Shown here: one piece after another, positions 30,636 to 41,556 of the stretch
Layout: each line of letters starts with the position of its first letter
How positions within the stretch are numbered: position 1 is the first letter of the stretch
From: Eonycteris spelaea
Taxonomy: Eukaryota; Chordata; Mammalia; Chiroptera; Pteropodidae
Direction of reading: 5' to 3'
Assembly (NCBI GenBank): GCA_003508835.1
Contig: PUFA01000223.1
Coordinates: 1,550,001-1,614,000, forward strand
Length of the DNA: 64,000 nt
Notes under the pieces: generated by a model
Databases searched by the model: none
The model's input: only the letters and a program-made list of their open reading frames with translations
What the model was told of the DNA's origin: nothing
Translations under genes and position numbers: made by a program

Positions 30636-33301
30636 TGGACAGATGGAATGGAAATGAGTTCCACTTCTGTCCCAGGGCACGGAGTTCAGTGAGGAGGAGA
30701 GCTGCGATGACCGGAGACGGCGGTGTGAGCCCTCTTCAGAGGGACGTGTGTGCCTGTGGAATCTGCCGTCGTTCGCCAGTGAAGTCTCAGGGGCCGCCAC
30801 CCCCGGCCTCGGCCAGCGAGCCCTGAGCTGCGACTCGCCTGCACGTGCCCTCCGGCGCCCCACCCCTTCGCAGCACCCGCCCCCACCTGCCCCCTCCTGG
30901 CTGAGCGTGGGCGGGGGCCTCTGTCTGGTCTCCGAGACCACGCCGGGCAGCATCACAGGGCTGCAGGTGTGCCATCTTCACCGTGACAGATGCCCTCCGA
31001 CAGTCAACGTGACCAGTGCCCTGAGCTCGTTGGCAGGTTTGAGAGCCAGGCACCTGGAACACAGCCTCCCCGGCCTTACCTGGGGTCTTGCACACTCTGC
31101 GCAGGAATGGGTGAGTGCAGAGTGTGTGTGCACGTGTGCGTGCATGAGTCTCTCTCTCCTCCCCAGCCCCAGAGCTCTCCGGCCGCCTCCGTCTGCCTGG
31201 GCCCTCAGCTCTTCAGTCTCGGGGTCCACTGGGCTCTGCGTCCCCCTCCCTGTGCATGGCTGGGACCAACCAGGCCACACGTCATTGCTTCCCATCTCCA
31301 GGTCACGATCCTTTGTTCCCTGACGTTCAAAGTCTCGGAAACAGTTGTTCCGATGGTTGATGTGGTCCTCTGCGTCAGGCAGGAGGGCCCGAGCGGGAGT
31401 CTCGCTGGCGATTTTATGCAGTGTGGTCCCACCCACCCTGACGGCTTCCGCAGCAGCCGCAGCTCGTCCAGCTCGTCCCTCAGTCTGGGGACGCACTGCC
31501 AGGCACAGAGCCGGCCCGCAGTTTACCGGACGCCCAAGCCGAGTGGGCGAACGCACAGCTGGGGGCGATGCGTGACCTTGCACCCAAGGGTGCAGAAACG
31601 GCCGTTCAGCCACGGACCACATTAGGGGGAGGCTGACCAAGGACGACGTGAGCCTGTGCCAGCTCCGTGGCTGCCCTTCACCTTGTGAATCACGAAATGA
31701 GCTGTGAGACCCCCAGGCAGACGGAAGTGATATTCTGTCCCAGGGCTGGGGGGAGTCTGCCCCGTCTCCACCAACTGTCGCATCATGGTAGGGGCCAGCT
31801 GTAGACAGCGAGTTCCAGAGCGAGCGGGCACCCTCCACGTCCTCGGAGATGGTGATGCTGTCCCAGCCACCGCCCCTGCCTCGCCCGGCAGGTCCCTGGC
31901 CTCACTGTGCTGGGGCTCGTAGCACCACTTACGTTGCCTCGGTCACCTGCTTGGAAGCCTGACACAGGGATGTGTGAACGTGGTTGCTGAGTGCAGCAGA
32001 GCTGCTCAGAGCTGGGTTTTCCTGGCGACTTGGCTGCCGCTCCGTTTGGGATGGAGGCGGGTGTGAGTGACACTGGCCGTTTGCACTGGCTTTTCCCTGG
32101 TCACCAGTGAGAGGCAGTGTTCTCCAGGGCACATGCTAAGTGTGAGATGACGCGGCTGCTTAGGGCACTTACGAGCCTCTGAAGGGACGGTGGGTCCCCA
32201 GGTCCTGGATGGGCTGGGTTTGTCCTCCTGGGGGAGGGGCAGGGCGCTAGGTGACGTTTGCAGCCGCCTTCCAGGTCAGTAAACTGTGCCCACGCTGGCT
32301 GCGGGGAGACCAGGCTGCGCCCCCCTCCACTGTCCTCCCCTGTTTCATGCCCTCCTCACCCTGTGTGCTGGCCCCGGGGGTTGGGGGTGACAGGCCTCAG
32401 AGATGAGCCACCAGCTTCTTCTACTGGGGAGCGGCCTGTCAGATGCCCCTCATCCCTGCTTGCCCAGCCTCTGCTCTAGACTCCAGAACATTCTGGAAGC
32501 AAGACTCATCATTTCACTTATGTTACAGCCTTGAAGAGCCCCCCACACCCCATGGGGAGCTCTCGTGCAGGGGCCCAGCCGTCAGCACACAGGAGCCGGA
32601 GCGGCTGCAGGGAGGATGCTAGCCTCGGCGTGGCTGCCCCGTCCGGGCCCTTTCCCAGGGCTGGGTACCAGAAGGCTGCCCGGGCTGAGCAGGACCTGCG
32701 TCTTTCTCGGCTTCATCTTGATGGCATTCCAGGCCCTGGAGATGTCAACGCTGGGCCCTGGCAGGGCGCAGGACGAGCTGGTGTGGCACAAAGCGTCTCC
32801 ACCGAGACCCTGCTGCATCCGCAGAAATGTCAGCCAGCAGGGGGTCCTGGATTCGACCCGCCGCCCCTGACCTCAGGGGGGGCTCTCCAGGGCCTCATTC
32901 TTGCCTGCGGTTTGACCTTTGACGGCCCAGGCCCTGGGTGGTGACGCCTCGCCTCTCTCTCCCCTTTCCTCTTCCTCTTCGACACCGCCTGTCCCCCCGC
33001 GGGCCCCAGGGACGGGGTCCGCACCTCCTCGTGAGCGCGTCTCACACACAGCCTGTCGCAGAAACTTTCGAGCCTGTCTAGGAAACGCAGGGCACACCTG
33101 TGTTTGGCGCACGCCACTTCCCGAGGTGCTGGGCGCAGCTGAGGGGGAGGCCGGGGACAGGGAGAGCAACGTGTTGCCCGTCGGGCGCGCATGTTCTGGA
33201 AGGGGCCGATGCCGCCAGCCCGCATCCCGGCGTCCCCGATGCATCCCAGTTTCTTCACGCTCATGACGCCCCGGCTCCTGCGACTCCCAGTTAGTTCTTG
33301 A
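30636..33301. other. Long GC-rich unique block without recognisable gene
   Basis: It includes a short alternating tract at 31,117-31,146. Open frames reach 286 codons (minus, 30,978-31,838), overlapped by 191-211-codon plus-strand frames, with no domains. No repeat is clear. Confidence 0.35.
32834..32846 (+). promoter_or_regulatory. Possible CTCF core motif
   Basis: CCAGCAGGGGGTC matches the CTCF core closely (CCASYAGRKGGCR), departing at the final GC. It lies in unique sequence. Confidence 0.3.
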
Positions 33302-33392
33302 GCCGCCCTGAGCAAGGCAGGGGCAGGAATCGTCCCCACGTTACAGCCGACGTCTGAGGGACAGGTCTTCAAAGGACTTAACTCAGGTCCTC
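33302..33392 (-). repeat. MIR fragment
   Basis: 'aatcgtccccacgttacagc' followed by 'acaggtcttcaaaggactta' and 'actcaggtc' matches antisense MIR order (ttatccccattttacagatg, then agaggttaagtaacttgccc). GC-shifted and partial. Confidence 0.5.
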
Positions 33393-33460
33393 ACTCCTCC
33401 CTGTAACGTCGCACCAAAGGGCTTTATGGGCCAAGGTTCTCCAGAGAAACCACTAGTAGG
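33393..33460. other. Repeat-like lead-in to a CA array
   Basis: 'caaggttctccagagaaacc' resembles a common mammalian repeat text (ggttctccagagaaacagaaccaat) that is typically followed by a TG/TA microsatellite. The family is not named here. Confidence 0.4.
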
Positions 33461-33762
33461 ACACACACATGCACATGCACACATGTGTGTCGCACATGCA
33501 CAAATGTGCGCGCACACAAGCACACACATGCGCAGAGCACACACGCAAGACACCACACACAGCACACACGCACACGTGTGCACACGGACAAGCACACATG
33601 CACGCACATGCGAACACACATGCACACATGCGTGTGCGCAGCAAGACACGGCATACATGTGTGCATGTGTGCACATGTGTGATTGCACATGCACACATGC
33701 ATGTACACGTGAACACACATACACACAGACACACATGCACACACATAGACACACGCACGCGC
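33461..33762. repeat. CA/TG/CG alternating array (~300 bp)
   Basis: A long degenerate run of cacaca, catgca, cgcaca and gtgtgc steps with both CA and TG blocks, so it is locally self-complementary (cacatgtgtg near 33,478). It produces His/Thr- and Cys/Val-rich pseudo-frames on both strands, which I do not annotate as genes. Confidence 0.9.
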
Positions 33763-33783
33763 CCGGCCGCCATCTGCACGGCG

Positions 33784-33798
33784 TGGTAGGGGGCGCTG
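33784..33798 (+). promoter_or_regulatory. Possible CTCF core motif at the edge of a CA array
   Basis: TGGTAGGGGGCGCTG fits the right half of the CTCF consensus (AGGGGGCGCT) well and lies 21 bp after the alternating array ends. Another candidate lies about 940 bp to the left in the same orientation. Confidence 0.35.
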
Positions 33799-36064
33799 CG
33801 GCCTTGCCGGCAGCTGCTGCTTCTCCGGGAAGCCGTCCTTTCTGCTCGACCAAACGCTGGCGCCACGACCCAGCCGCACCGACACGTGTGGCCGGCCAGC
33901 CCAGGGATTATGGGGTCTGGACGGCGCCCCTGCCCGCTGCGGAGCGGACTTTTCCAAGGAGGCCGGAAGAGGCAGTGAGTGGGGGTGCGTGGGGAGCACG
34001 GTCGCCCGCCTAAGGGGTGGATGTGCGTTGTGCCCCAGGGCCCTCGGGAGGGCGAGCTGATCCCCCCCCTCACAGCTGTGCTCTTGGTGGACCCGGGCAA
34101 ACCCCCACTTCCCGACCCGCTGGACGGGAGGCCTCTGCCTGCGCCTCGCCCTCCCACATCTCGCGGCACCGGCCCCCAAGGAGTGGGCGAGACCGGTGCC
34201 AAGGCTCGGCACAGTCGCCGAGGTGGGCAAAGCGGAAGCTGCCGATTCCAGAAACACCGCAGACGCCTTTGCCGCCGGGGTGTCATGGCCCAGCCTCTGC
34301 TGGGTGCGCGGGGCCCTCTGCACTGCCTGGTGCGCGGAGTCCGGTGGGCCGCCAGGGCGCCAGCCCCGGCATCTGAGCCCCTGGAACCTTGCAGGGCCCG
34401 GGCTTTCTGTTTTACATTTAGGGCTGTGGGTGGATGCCTTGAAACTTGAGAAACTGTTACTTCAGCTCTTAAAATTGTCGTGGACTAAACAATCCCCGCC
34501 CGGCCTCCACCTTCGAATGAGGCTCCTCGGGTTGGACGGCTTAGCCTGGCTTGACGGCGACTGGCCAGCCCTGGGGCACAGGCTCCGTCAGCGTCAGCCG
34601 GGTGGGGGTGGCCATGGCCTCGGCTGGGTGTGGTGCGGGGAGCCCTCTGCCCCTGCCTCCCAGCCCGGTCCTCACCTCCAGTCTGGGAACTTAAAGCTGT
34701 TCTAATGTGCAACAAGGGTGTGTAAGGAAATCTGGTGGGCGTGGACAGCCAGCCCCACAGGGGACACGCAGGAGCCCCGCAGCTGTCTGCTGGTTCCGCC
34801 CTCGCCCACCTCACCCCAGCCTTAGAGCTGGACACAGACCCCTGAGCTGCAGCCCCGGGCTCCGTGGAGAAGCTGCCTGCTCACGGACAGGATGCTGGCT
34901 TCCCTTGTGTCCTCCCCACCAGCCAGTTGCTGACCTGTTGACCGAGCGCCGCCGTGTCCTTGGCCCTCTGCCGAGTGTGCCGAGGCTGCGGGTCGAGTTG
35001 ACACCTCCTGGGCCTTGAAAAGCCGACTCCCGTTCTCGTCGCAGCTCGGCCATCCGCCGTCCCTGGGGAGGCACGCCCCCTGAATGACGCATTCTTGTCA
35101 CAGGCCCCAACCACTCTGCCTCTCCTTGAATTTCTTATGGGGCTGTGACTTGCTGACTGGGAAACGGCTTTGCAGGACGAAGCAGCAGGGGTCAGAGGGC
35201 GCTGCGGGGCAGCTGGCAACACGAGAGCGTGTGCACGCTTGGTGCCTGCGCGTGTGCGTGCGCATGCGTGTGGAGTCTTGGTGTATGAGGCAGGTCAGGC
35301 AGGAGCTGGCAGGAGCTGGCTGGACCCGGAGGGCATTCTGAGGCCCCACCTGCCCTGGGCAGAGCTGGACGGGGACCTAGGTGTCCGGCATGTCCGGGAG
35401 GAAGGCTGGCAGGGGCGAGAGAGGAGGACGGAGAGAAAGAGCCCACCCTGTCAGGAGGGACCCTGCTGCCCGCTCTGGGACTGAGCAGCTCTGCCTGTGC
35501 GAAAACCAGCAAGAGGCTCCTCCCTTCGCGCAGGCGTAGGGGACGCAGGAGGAGGCGTGGTCTAATGAGAAGGCGTGGTCTGGGATGCAGCGGGGGCTGG
35601 AACAGTGACCTCACGCCGGCCCAGCAGGTGGGTCTGGCACGCAGTGCCCTCAGTGGGTGATGTCATTACGTCTGTTCACTGAGCAAGCGGCAATCTTCCT
35701 GAGGAGCCACAAACTCGAGCTATCCCGAACGGTTGCCGTGTCTGCATTTGGGGTTTACGTTCAGTGTGGTGAGTGCCTGGGGGCCCGGTGGGCAAGTATC
35801 CGCAGGGCCGGCGGGCCTGTTCGCCCAGGCCACGTCCGCTTCCTGTCCTGCGGCACGTCACCAAAGGAACGTCACTGCACGACCCGACTGTTCCACCTTC
35901 CTGCTCCTGCAGACTGGGCAGTGGGACCCCAGGGCGCTCCGGAGGTCTCCCTGACAGGCCCGTGGACCACCTGTCACTCAGTAAGAGGCGAGCCCAGGTC
36001 CCCGCAGCCCACTGACTGCCAGCCTCTCCCAGGGAACTTGGCGGTGAACATAGCGGTGTGTGTG
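33799..36064. other. Unique block without recognisable gene
   Basis: It contains short direct repeats (ggcaggagct at 35,298 and 35,309; ggcgtggtct at about 35,554 and 35,573) and an alternating tract at 35,228-35,271. A balanced patch at about 34,400-34,490 is unassigned. A plus-strand frame at 35,657-36,214 (185 codons) has no domain. Confidence 0.35.
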
Positions 36065-36125
36065 AGGCTGGCACTCTGTCCGAGGTCACACAGGTTCCTC
36101 TGCAGAATCGGGGTCCCATCCTCTC
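36065..36125 (-). repeat. MIR-like fragment
   Basis: 'ctgtccgaggtcacacaggt' followed by 'agaatcggggtcccatcc' resembles antisense MIR (gcccaaggtcacacagctag, then gagccgggattcgaaccc). Short and divergent. Confidence 0.4.
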
Positions 36126-36194
36126 TGGGGTCCTCAAGCCCGTTGGACAGATGGCATTCTCCATACCGTGGGCGCAACAGTGGCTCCTCCGCCC

Positions 36195-36400
36195 CGCAGC
36201 CCCAGACCCTGTGATGCGACCTCATCTGCAGGAAGGGACTTTGTGCAGGTGTGACCAGGTTAAAGACGTTGAGCGAGATCATCTCGGATTGTCCAGGGAC
36301 AGGTGTCTTCAGAAAGGCAGAGGAGACTGTCGACAGAGGGACGAGGGAGGGAGGGAGATGGGGCCATGACACACGTGGCCCGTGAGGCTGCGGACTCAGC
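36195..36400 (+). mobile_element. MLT1-like LTR fragment (ERVL-MaLR)
   Basis: The order 'ctgtgatgcgacctcatctg', 'gaagggactttgtgcaggtg', 'ccaggttaaagacgttgagc', 'ggattgtccagggacaggtg' and 'tcttcagaaaggcagaggag' parallels the MLT1-type LTR ('aatgtgaccttatttggaaa', 'gggtctttgcagatgtaatt', 'ttaagatgaggtcatactgg', 'ctggtgtccttataagaag'). It is an old solo-LTR remnant with no retroviral gene nearby. Confidence 0.65.
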
Positions 36401-37329
36401 TAGAAAGCCTGGTGTTCCCACCGTGGGGTTAGGTGGCCACCTCGGCGGGCCGCTTGTCCCTAGACGGGAAGGGTGAACCCTTGCGCTAGCTCCGTCCGCA
36501 CGACGCGATGCAGCACGTGTTCCGTGGTCTCCGGGGCCCCCGCCCAGCACAGCGAGACCCTGCGCGGTGCGAGGCCGTAGTTTGCTCTCTGTGACACACG
36601 ATCGCACTCGCAGCTGGTTCTGGCCAGGACAGGCCACGGCGTCTCGGGGGACGCGGGAGGCCGGCGTGCAGACCCAGGATGTGTGCCATTCTTCTGATGG
36701 CTGAGAGCGCTTCCCGCCAGTCACGCGGGGAGGGAAGCTCTATCTCCGGTTTCAGGTGTTTTAAAACCCAGCTTCTTGGGCTCTCACTGGTTTGTCAGTA
36801 AGTCCGGAGCCAGCTTGGCCAGTGTCCCTGGAGGACTCTGGGACCCTACCCGGACCTTGGACCAGCAGGACTGCCGGCTGCCAGCCACCGCAGCTTCCCC
36901 CAGGTGAATTCAGATGCTGATCTGTTCTCCGGTTCCCAGGGCCGGGTTGGAGAAGGTGCGGAGGAGTTAGGGCGCGGGCGGGGGGCGGGGAGGGGGGGAG
37001 GCGGCGGTGCAGCGGGAGGAGGGGGGCACAGTTCCAGGGTCCCAGGAGGACTTCGTCCATGGCCTCTCGTGTGATGCCAGGACTGGGGGAGAGGGGCAGC
37101 CATGACTCGCCCCCAATTCCAAACGAGCCGGAGGGAGCCCCAGCGTGCCCCCATGACTGGCTGCCACCCAGAAGATTCTCTGCCGCCATCGTCGCTTCAG
37201 AGGACTCGGCGGGAGGTCGGGCTCAGGCTCCAGCGCGGCTGCGCAGGGCTCTGGTGGGACGCGCACCTCCCCGCCGCACCCCGCGCACCCCCGCCGCACC
37301 CCCTCCGCCACTGCGGGCTGCCTTTTACG
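36401..37329. other. GC-rich unique block without recognisable gene
   Basis: It contains a G-rich run at 36,972-37,025 and CpG-dense text near 37,200-37,320. Overlapping open frames only. Confidence 0.35.
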
Positions 37330-37430
37330 CGTCCTCCGGGAATTCTCTTCATTATCTTCCCTCTCCATTTAATTAAGCCACATTCCGTAATGAACCTTGA
37401 AATTCCTATTAAACACATCAGCACGAAGCG
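37330..37430. other. AT-rich island, candidate regulatory element
   Basis: A 100-bp low-CpG patch sits inside strongly GC-rich DNA, with 'tctccatttaattaagccac' (TTTAATTAAG core), 'attccgtaatgaacc' and 'cctattaaacacatc'. It matches no repeat I know. Function is inferred from composition only. Confidence 0.3.
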
Positions 37431-38470
37431 GCGCGGGCCTGGCTGTGGCCGGCGGCTCCGCGCACCGTGCGGGGGTGGCCACGCCGGGCTGTCCCCTCGA
37501 CGCCCGGGCGCCCTGACTGCAGCAGGGGCTTGGGTGCGGCCCTGGCCCCTCGTCCCCTCCCGGGAGAACTATGAGCGACCTGTGTGGCGGTTCTCACAGG
37601 TTGTCACCCTGGGCGACGCTCAGCCCGCCCCGCCTACACCCAGCTCGCGGTGGCTCACGAGGGCCATCGGGCTTCACCCAGGGGTGCTGTTTGCCATCCC
37701 AGGAAGACAGCGTCTCATGCCAGCAGGGGCAGATGTGACAACACGGCAGGGAGAGTCCCCAGGACGGCCTCCTGAAATGCAGCTTCTGGGAGTCTCGGGA
37801 CAGATTTGCATTTTCGGTCCCCTCACCCCAAGGGCGCCCACGGACAGGGATGGAGGCTTCGGCGGACGAGCCGGACACACGTCGGGCGGACACGGGGTGG
37901 TGGGGATAGTCACCCAGCAGCGTGTCCGGCTGCTCCCGGGGACCCCGCCGCCTACCTGACATCGCTCTCGCCCACTTCCCGTCTCGGCCGCGTCTTCCTC
38001 AGCCGGGGACACACGGCGCGGGCCCCTCCGCACCCCACCTGCCCCGACGTCACCTCGACCCGGAGAGGCGGACTCATCCCTTTTCCCCGGTATAGTTTAA
38101 AGTCACGGCCATAACCTCCAGTGGCCCCGGGCCCTCTGCTCCCCAATGAGGTGGCGGTGCCGGCTTCCTATGTCCTCCTCCGTCCTCATTGTCCCGCCCC
38201 CTGGCCCCAAAGGGACTACCTCCTCCTTCCCCGAGGACGCAAGCTTCCAGAAGCCCCTTCCTTTGCCTCCCCCAGATCTGGGACCTGCCTGCTTGTCTTC
38301 CCTCCTGTTATGGGGACTGTGTTCGCACTGCTGGCCGCGAGCCCAGACACTGTCCCCGCCCTGTACCCCGCACCAAGGGCGACGGCGTCTCCGCGCCTCC
38401 CGCCTTGCTCACAGTTCCCGGAACACGCCCCGGCCCCGGCCCCAGCTCCAACCCAACTGCCTTGGTGAAC
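37431..38470. other. GC-rich unique block without recognisable gene
   Basis: CpG is dense at 37,430-37,520. Plus-strand frames of 285 codons (37,102-37,959) and 265 codons (38,146-38,943) are open; the second runs into the CA array, which shows that it is not constrained coding sequence. Confidence 0.35.
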
Positions 38471-38795
38471 GCACGCACACGCACTTGCACACACAGGCAC
38501 GAGCGCATGCACAGGCACACGCGCGCACTCACACACGCAGATATACGCGCATACGCGCACACGCACTCACGCGTGCGTGCACACGTGTGTGCCTGTATGT
38601 GCACACATGTGTTCACACGTGTGCGTGTGGGTGCGTGTGCACGTGTGTTGCATGTGCGTGCATGTGTGAGTGCGTGCACACTATGCACACACATGCACAC
38701 AAATATGCACACGCGCATGCACACATGCGCATGGGTACACACCCGTGCATGTGCACACACGTGTACACAGATGCATGCACTCACATGTACTCACA
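38471..38795. repeat. CA/TG/CG alternating array (~325 bp)
   Basis: Blocks of cacacg, then gtgtgc, then cacatg steps (for example gcacacgcgcgcactcacac and gtgtgcgtgtgggtgcgtgt), so the array contains both strands of the motif and can fold back on itself. It adjoins an MLT1-like LTR on the right. Confidence 0.9.
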
Positions 38796-38809
38796 GCATG
38801 ACTTTCTCC

Positions 38810-39035
38810 GAGGCTGCTCTCCTGTGTCCTGCCGTGGCCGTCCTTCCATCTGTGCCTGTCCTGATGTCCTCTTCTTACAGAATTCCAGTCACTTTGGATT
38901 ATGGCCACCCGAGGGACACCCTTTAACATCATCACCTCTTTAAAGTCTCAGCTGCAGATGTGGCTGCATTCTGCAGTTCCTGGGGTCACAACTTCAGCAA
39001 ACGAATCGGGGACCAGTTCAGCCCATGACAAACTC
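38810..39035 (-). mobile_element. MLT1-like LTR fragment, reverse orientation
   Basis: Antisense MLT1 order is clear: 'ctctcctgtgtcctgccgtg', 'gatgtcctcttcttacagaa', 'cactttggattatggccacc', 'ctgcagatgtggctgcattc', 'acttcagcaaacgaatcggg', 'cagttcagcccatgaca'. It lies about 2.4 kb from a similar LTR in the opposite orientation. Confidence 0.7.
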
Positions 39036-39139
39036 TGAAGGCTTTTCAGTGACTCTTTCAATTGTCCACGTGTGAATCACAGTAATTTCAGTGGCAAACA
39101 ATGGTGATCTCATCTGCTTTTCTAATATTCTGCTAAGAA

Positions 39140-41556
39140 AAATTATTATTTTTTATAATTCAATTTTTAAAATAAATTTATTTATTTAAATTAGTTTCAA
39201 GTATACAGTACGTTGGTTAGACATTTATAAAGTTCATAAAACAATCCCCCATTTGCTCCCTCCCTACCCTGGCCCTCCACCTCGCCATCATATTAATGCT
39301 GACTGTATTCCCTGTGCTGTGCTCCCTATCCCTGTAACCAACTGTTAACTAATTTGTACTTCCTTAACCCTTCACCCCATTCTCTCCAGTCCCCAACCCC
39401 TCTACCCTCTGTCTGTCACCAAATTGTCCACTATATTTGTGAGTCTGTTTTTGATTAGTTTGTTCTTTTTGTTCCTTAGATTCCGCATATAAGTAAAATC
39501 ATATGGTATCTATCTTTCTCTGTCTGACTTATTTCCCTCAGCATAATAACCTCTAGGTCCATCCATGTCATTGCAAATGGTAGGATTTTTTTTTTTAATG
39601 GCTAAGTTGTAGTCCATTGTATATTTGAACCATAATTTTTTATTTGATAGTCTGTTGATGGGCATTTAGGTTGCTTCCATATCTTGGCTATTGTAAATTG
39701 TGCTGCCATGAATATTGGAGTGCATAGATCTTTGAGAATGATTGTTTTGGTTTTCTTTGGATGAATAACCAGAAGTGCAATTGCTGGGTCAAAAGGTATA
39801 TCCATTTTTAATTTTTTGAGAAACCTCCATATTGTTTCCATAGCGGCTGTACCAATTTGCAAACTCACCAACAATGTATGAGGGTTCCCTTTTCTCCACA
39901 TCCGCCAACATTTGCTGTTTTTTGATTTATTGATGATAGCCATTCTGACAGGTGTGAGGTGATAGGTCATTGTAGTTTGAATTTTCATTTCTCTGATGGT
40001 TAGCGACCTTGAGCATCTTTTCATATGTCTATTTCCTCTTTGGAGAAGTATCTGTTCAGGTCTTCCGCCCATTTTTTAATCGAATTATTTGTTTTTTTGT
40101 TGAGTTGTATAAGTTCTTTATATATTTTGGATATTAACCCCTTATCAGATGTATCATTAGCGAATATCTTCTCCCAAACAGTCAGTTGTCTTTGTTTTGC
40201 TGATGGTTTCCTTTGCTGTACAAAAACTTCTTAGTTTGACGTAGTCTCATTTGTTTATTTTTCCTTTTGTTTCCCTTGCTCGAGGAGATATATCTGAAAA
40301 GAAATTCGTTAGTAATATCAGAGAGTTTACCGTCCACGTTTTCTTGGTCTTACATTTAAGTGTTTAATCCACTTTAAGTCTCTTCCTGTATACGGTGTAA
40401 GAAGATGGTCCAGTTTTGGTTTTTTTTCCTCATGTATCTGTCCAATTTCCCCAACACCATTTATCGAAGAGACTGTCTTTACCCCATTGTATATTCTTAT
40501 CTCCTCTGTCATATATTAAGTGAGTGTACAGGCGTGGACTTTTTCTGGGCTCTCTGTTCTGTTCCGTTGATCAATGTATCCATTTTATGCCAGTGCCGTG
40601 CTGTTTTGATTACTGTGGCCTTGTAGTATAATTTGATACCAGGAAGTGTGATACCTCCAACATTTTTCTTCTTCTCACTGTTTTGCGGCTATTCAGGGTT
40701 TTTGTGGCTCCATATAAATTTTAGAATGATTTGTTCTAGCTCTCTGAAAAATGCCATTGGTATTTTGAGAGGGATTGCATTGACTCTGTAGATTGCTCTG
40801 GTAGTATGGCCATTTTAACGATGTCGATTCTTCTACTCATGGACGCGGATGTGTTCCATTTATTTGTATCTTCTCCAGTTTCTTTTGTCAGTGACATAAT
40901 TTTCTGAAAACAGGTCTTCTACCTTCTTGGTTAATTTGATTCCCAGGTATTTATAGTTTTTGACACAATTGTAAATGGGATTGTTTTCTTAATTTCTCTT
41001 TCTGAAAGTTCATCATTGGTGTATAGAAATGCCATGACTTCTGATATTTATTTTGTGACCTACTACTTTACCGGATTCATTGATCGGTTCTAACACTTTT
41101 TTGGTGGAATTTTTTAGGGTTCTATATATATAGTATCATGTCATTGGCAAATAACAAGAGTTGTACTTTTTACTTTTCCAATTCGGATGCCTTGTATTTC
41201 TCTTTCTTGTCTTATTAAGATGTTAGCTGTAGGTTTGTCATATATGGCCTTTATTATGTTGAGGTATGTTTTCTCTATTCCCACTCTGTTGAGAGTTTTT
41301 TCATAAATGGATGGTGGATTTCATCAAATGTTTTTTCCTCACCCATTGATACGAGCATATGGTTTTTATCTTTCGATTTGTTAATGTGGTGAATCACATT
41401 AATTGATTTGCATGTATTAATGTGAGTGAATAATATTAATTATTTGCATTAATATTACGTGATATAATATTATCACATAATATTATTGCATCTCAGGAAT
41501 AAATCCAACTTGATCATGATGTATGATTTTTTAATGTATTGCTGAATTCGGTTTGC
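39140..41556 (-). mobile_element. LINE-1, 5'-truncated, minus strand
   Basis: This is the best-preserved L1 in the window. Reading the plus strand, an A/T-rich 3' tail region (39,140-39,185) leads into the antisense 3'UTR ('agtttcaagtatacagtacg', 'ttggttagacatttataaag', 'gtctgttttt'), then antisense ORF2 ('ggctattgtaaattgtgctg', 'ggctgtaccaatttgcaaac', 'cagtgccgtgctgttttgat'). It stops abruptly after 'gctgaattcggtttgct' at about 41,556, the usual 5' truncation. The 3'UTR resembles bat/laurasiatherian L1. No clear target-site duplication was found. It carries several stops and is inactive as a whole. Confidence 0.9.
39602..40072 (-). pseudogene. LINE-1 ORF2 C-terminal open stretch
   Basis: A 156-codon open frame inside the L1 encodes the C-terminal part of L1 ORF2p (endonuclease/reverse transcriptase of non-LTR retrotransposition). 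Family hallmarks are visible: HMKRCS near the start, [20 protein letters not shown], then the [20 protein letters not shown] block, PKKTKTII and [16 protein letters not shown] near the end. The catalytic reverse-transcriptase and endonuclease regions are missing or broken upstream, so this is a remnant, not a gene. Confidence 0.85.

Noticed and set aside
33424..34323. Cys/Val/His-rich minus-strand frame that looks like a cysteine-rich protein
   Set aside because: The cysteine-rich part is only the translation of a CA/TG alternating array.
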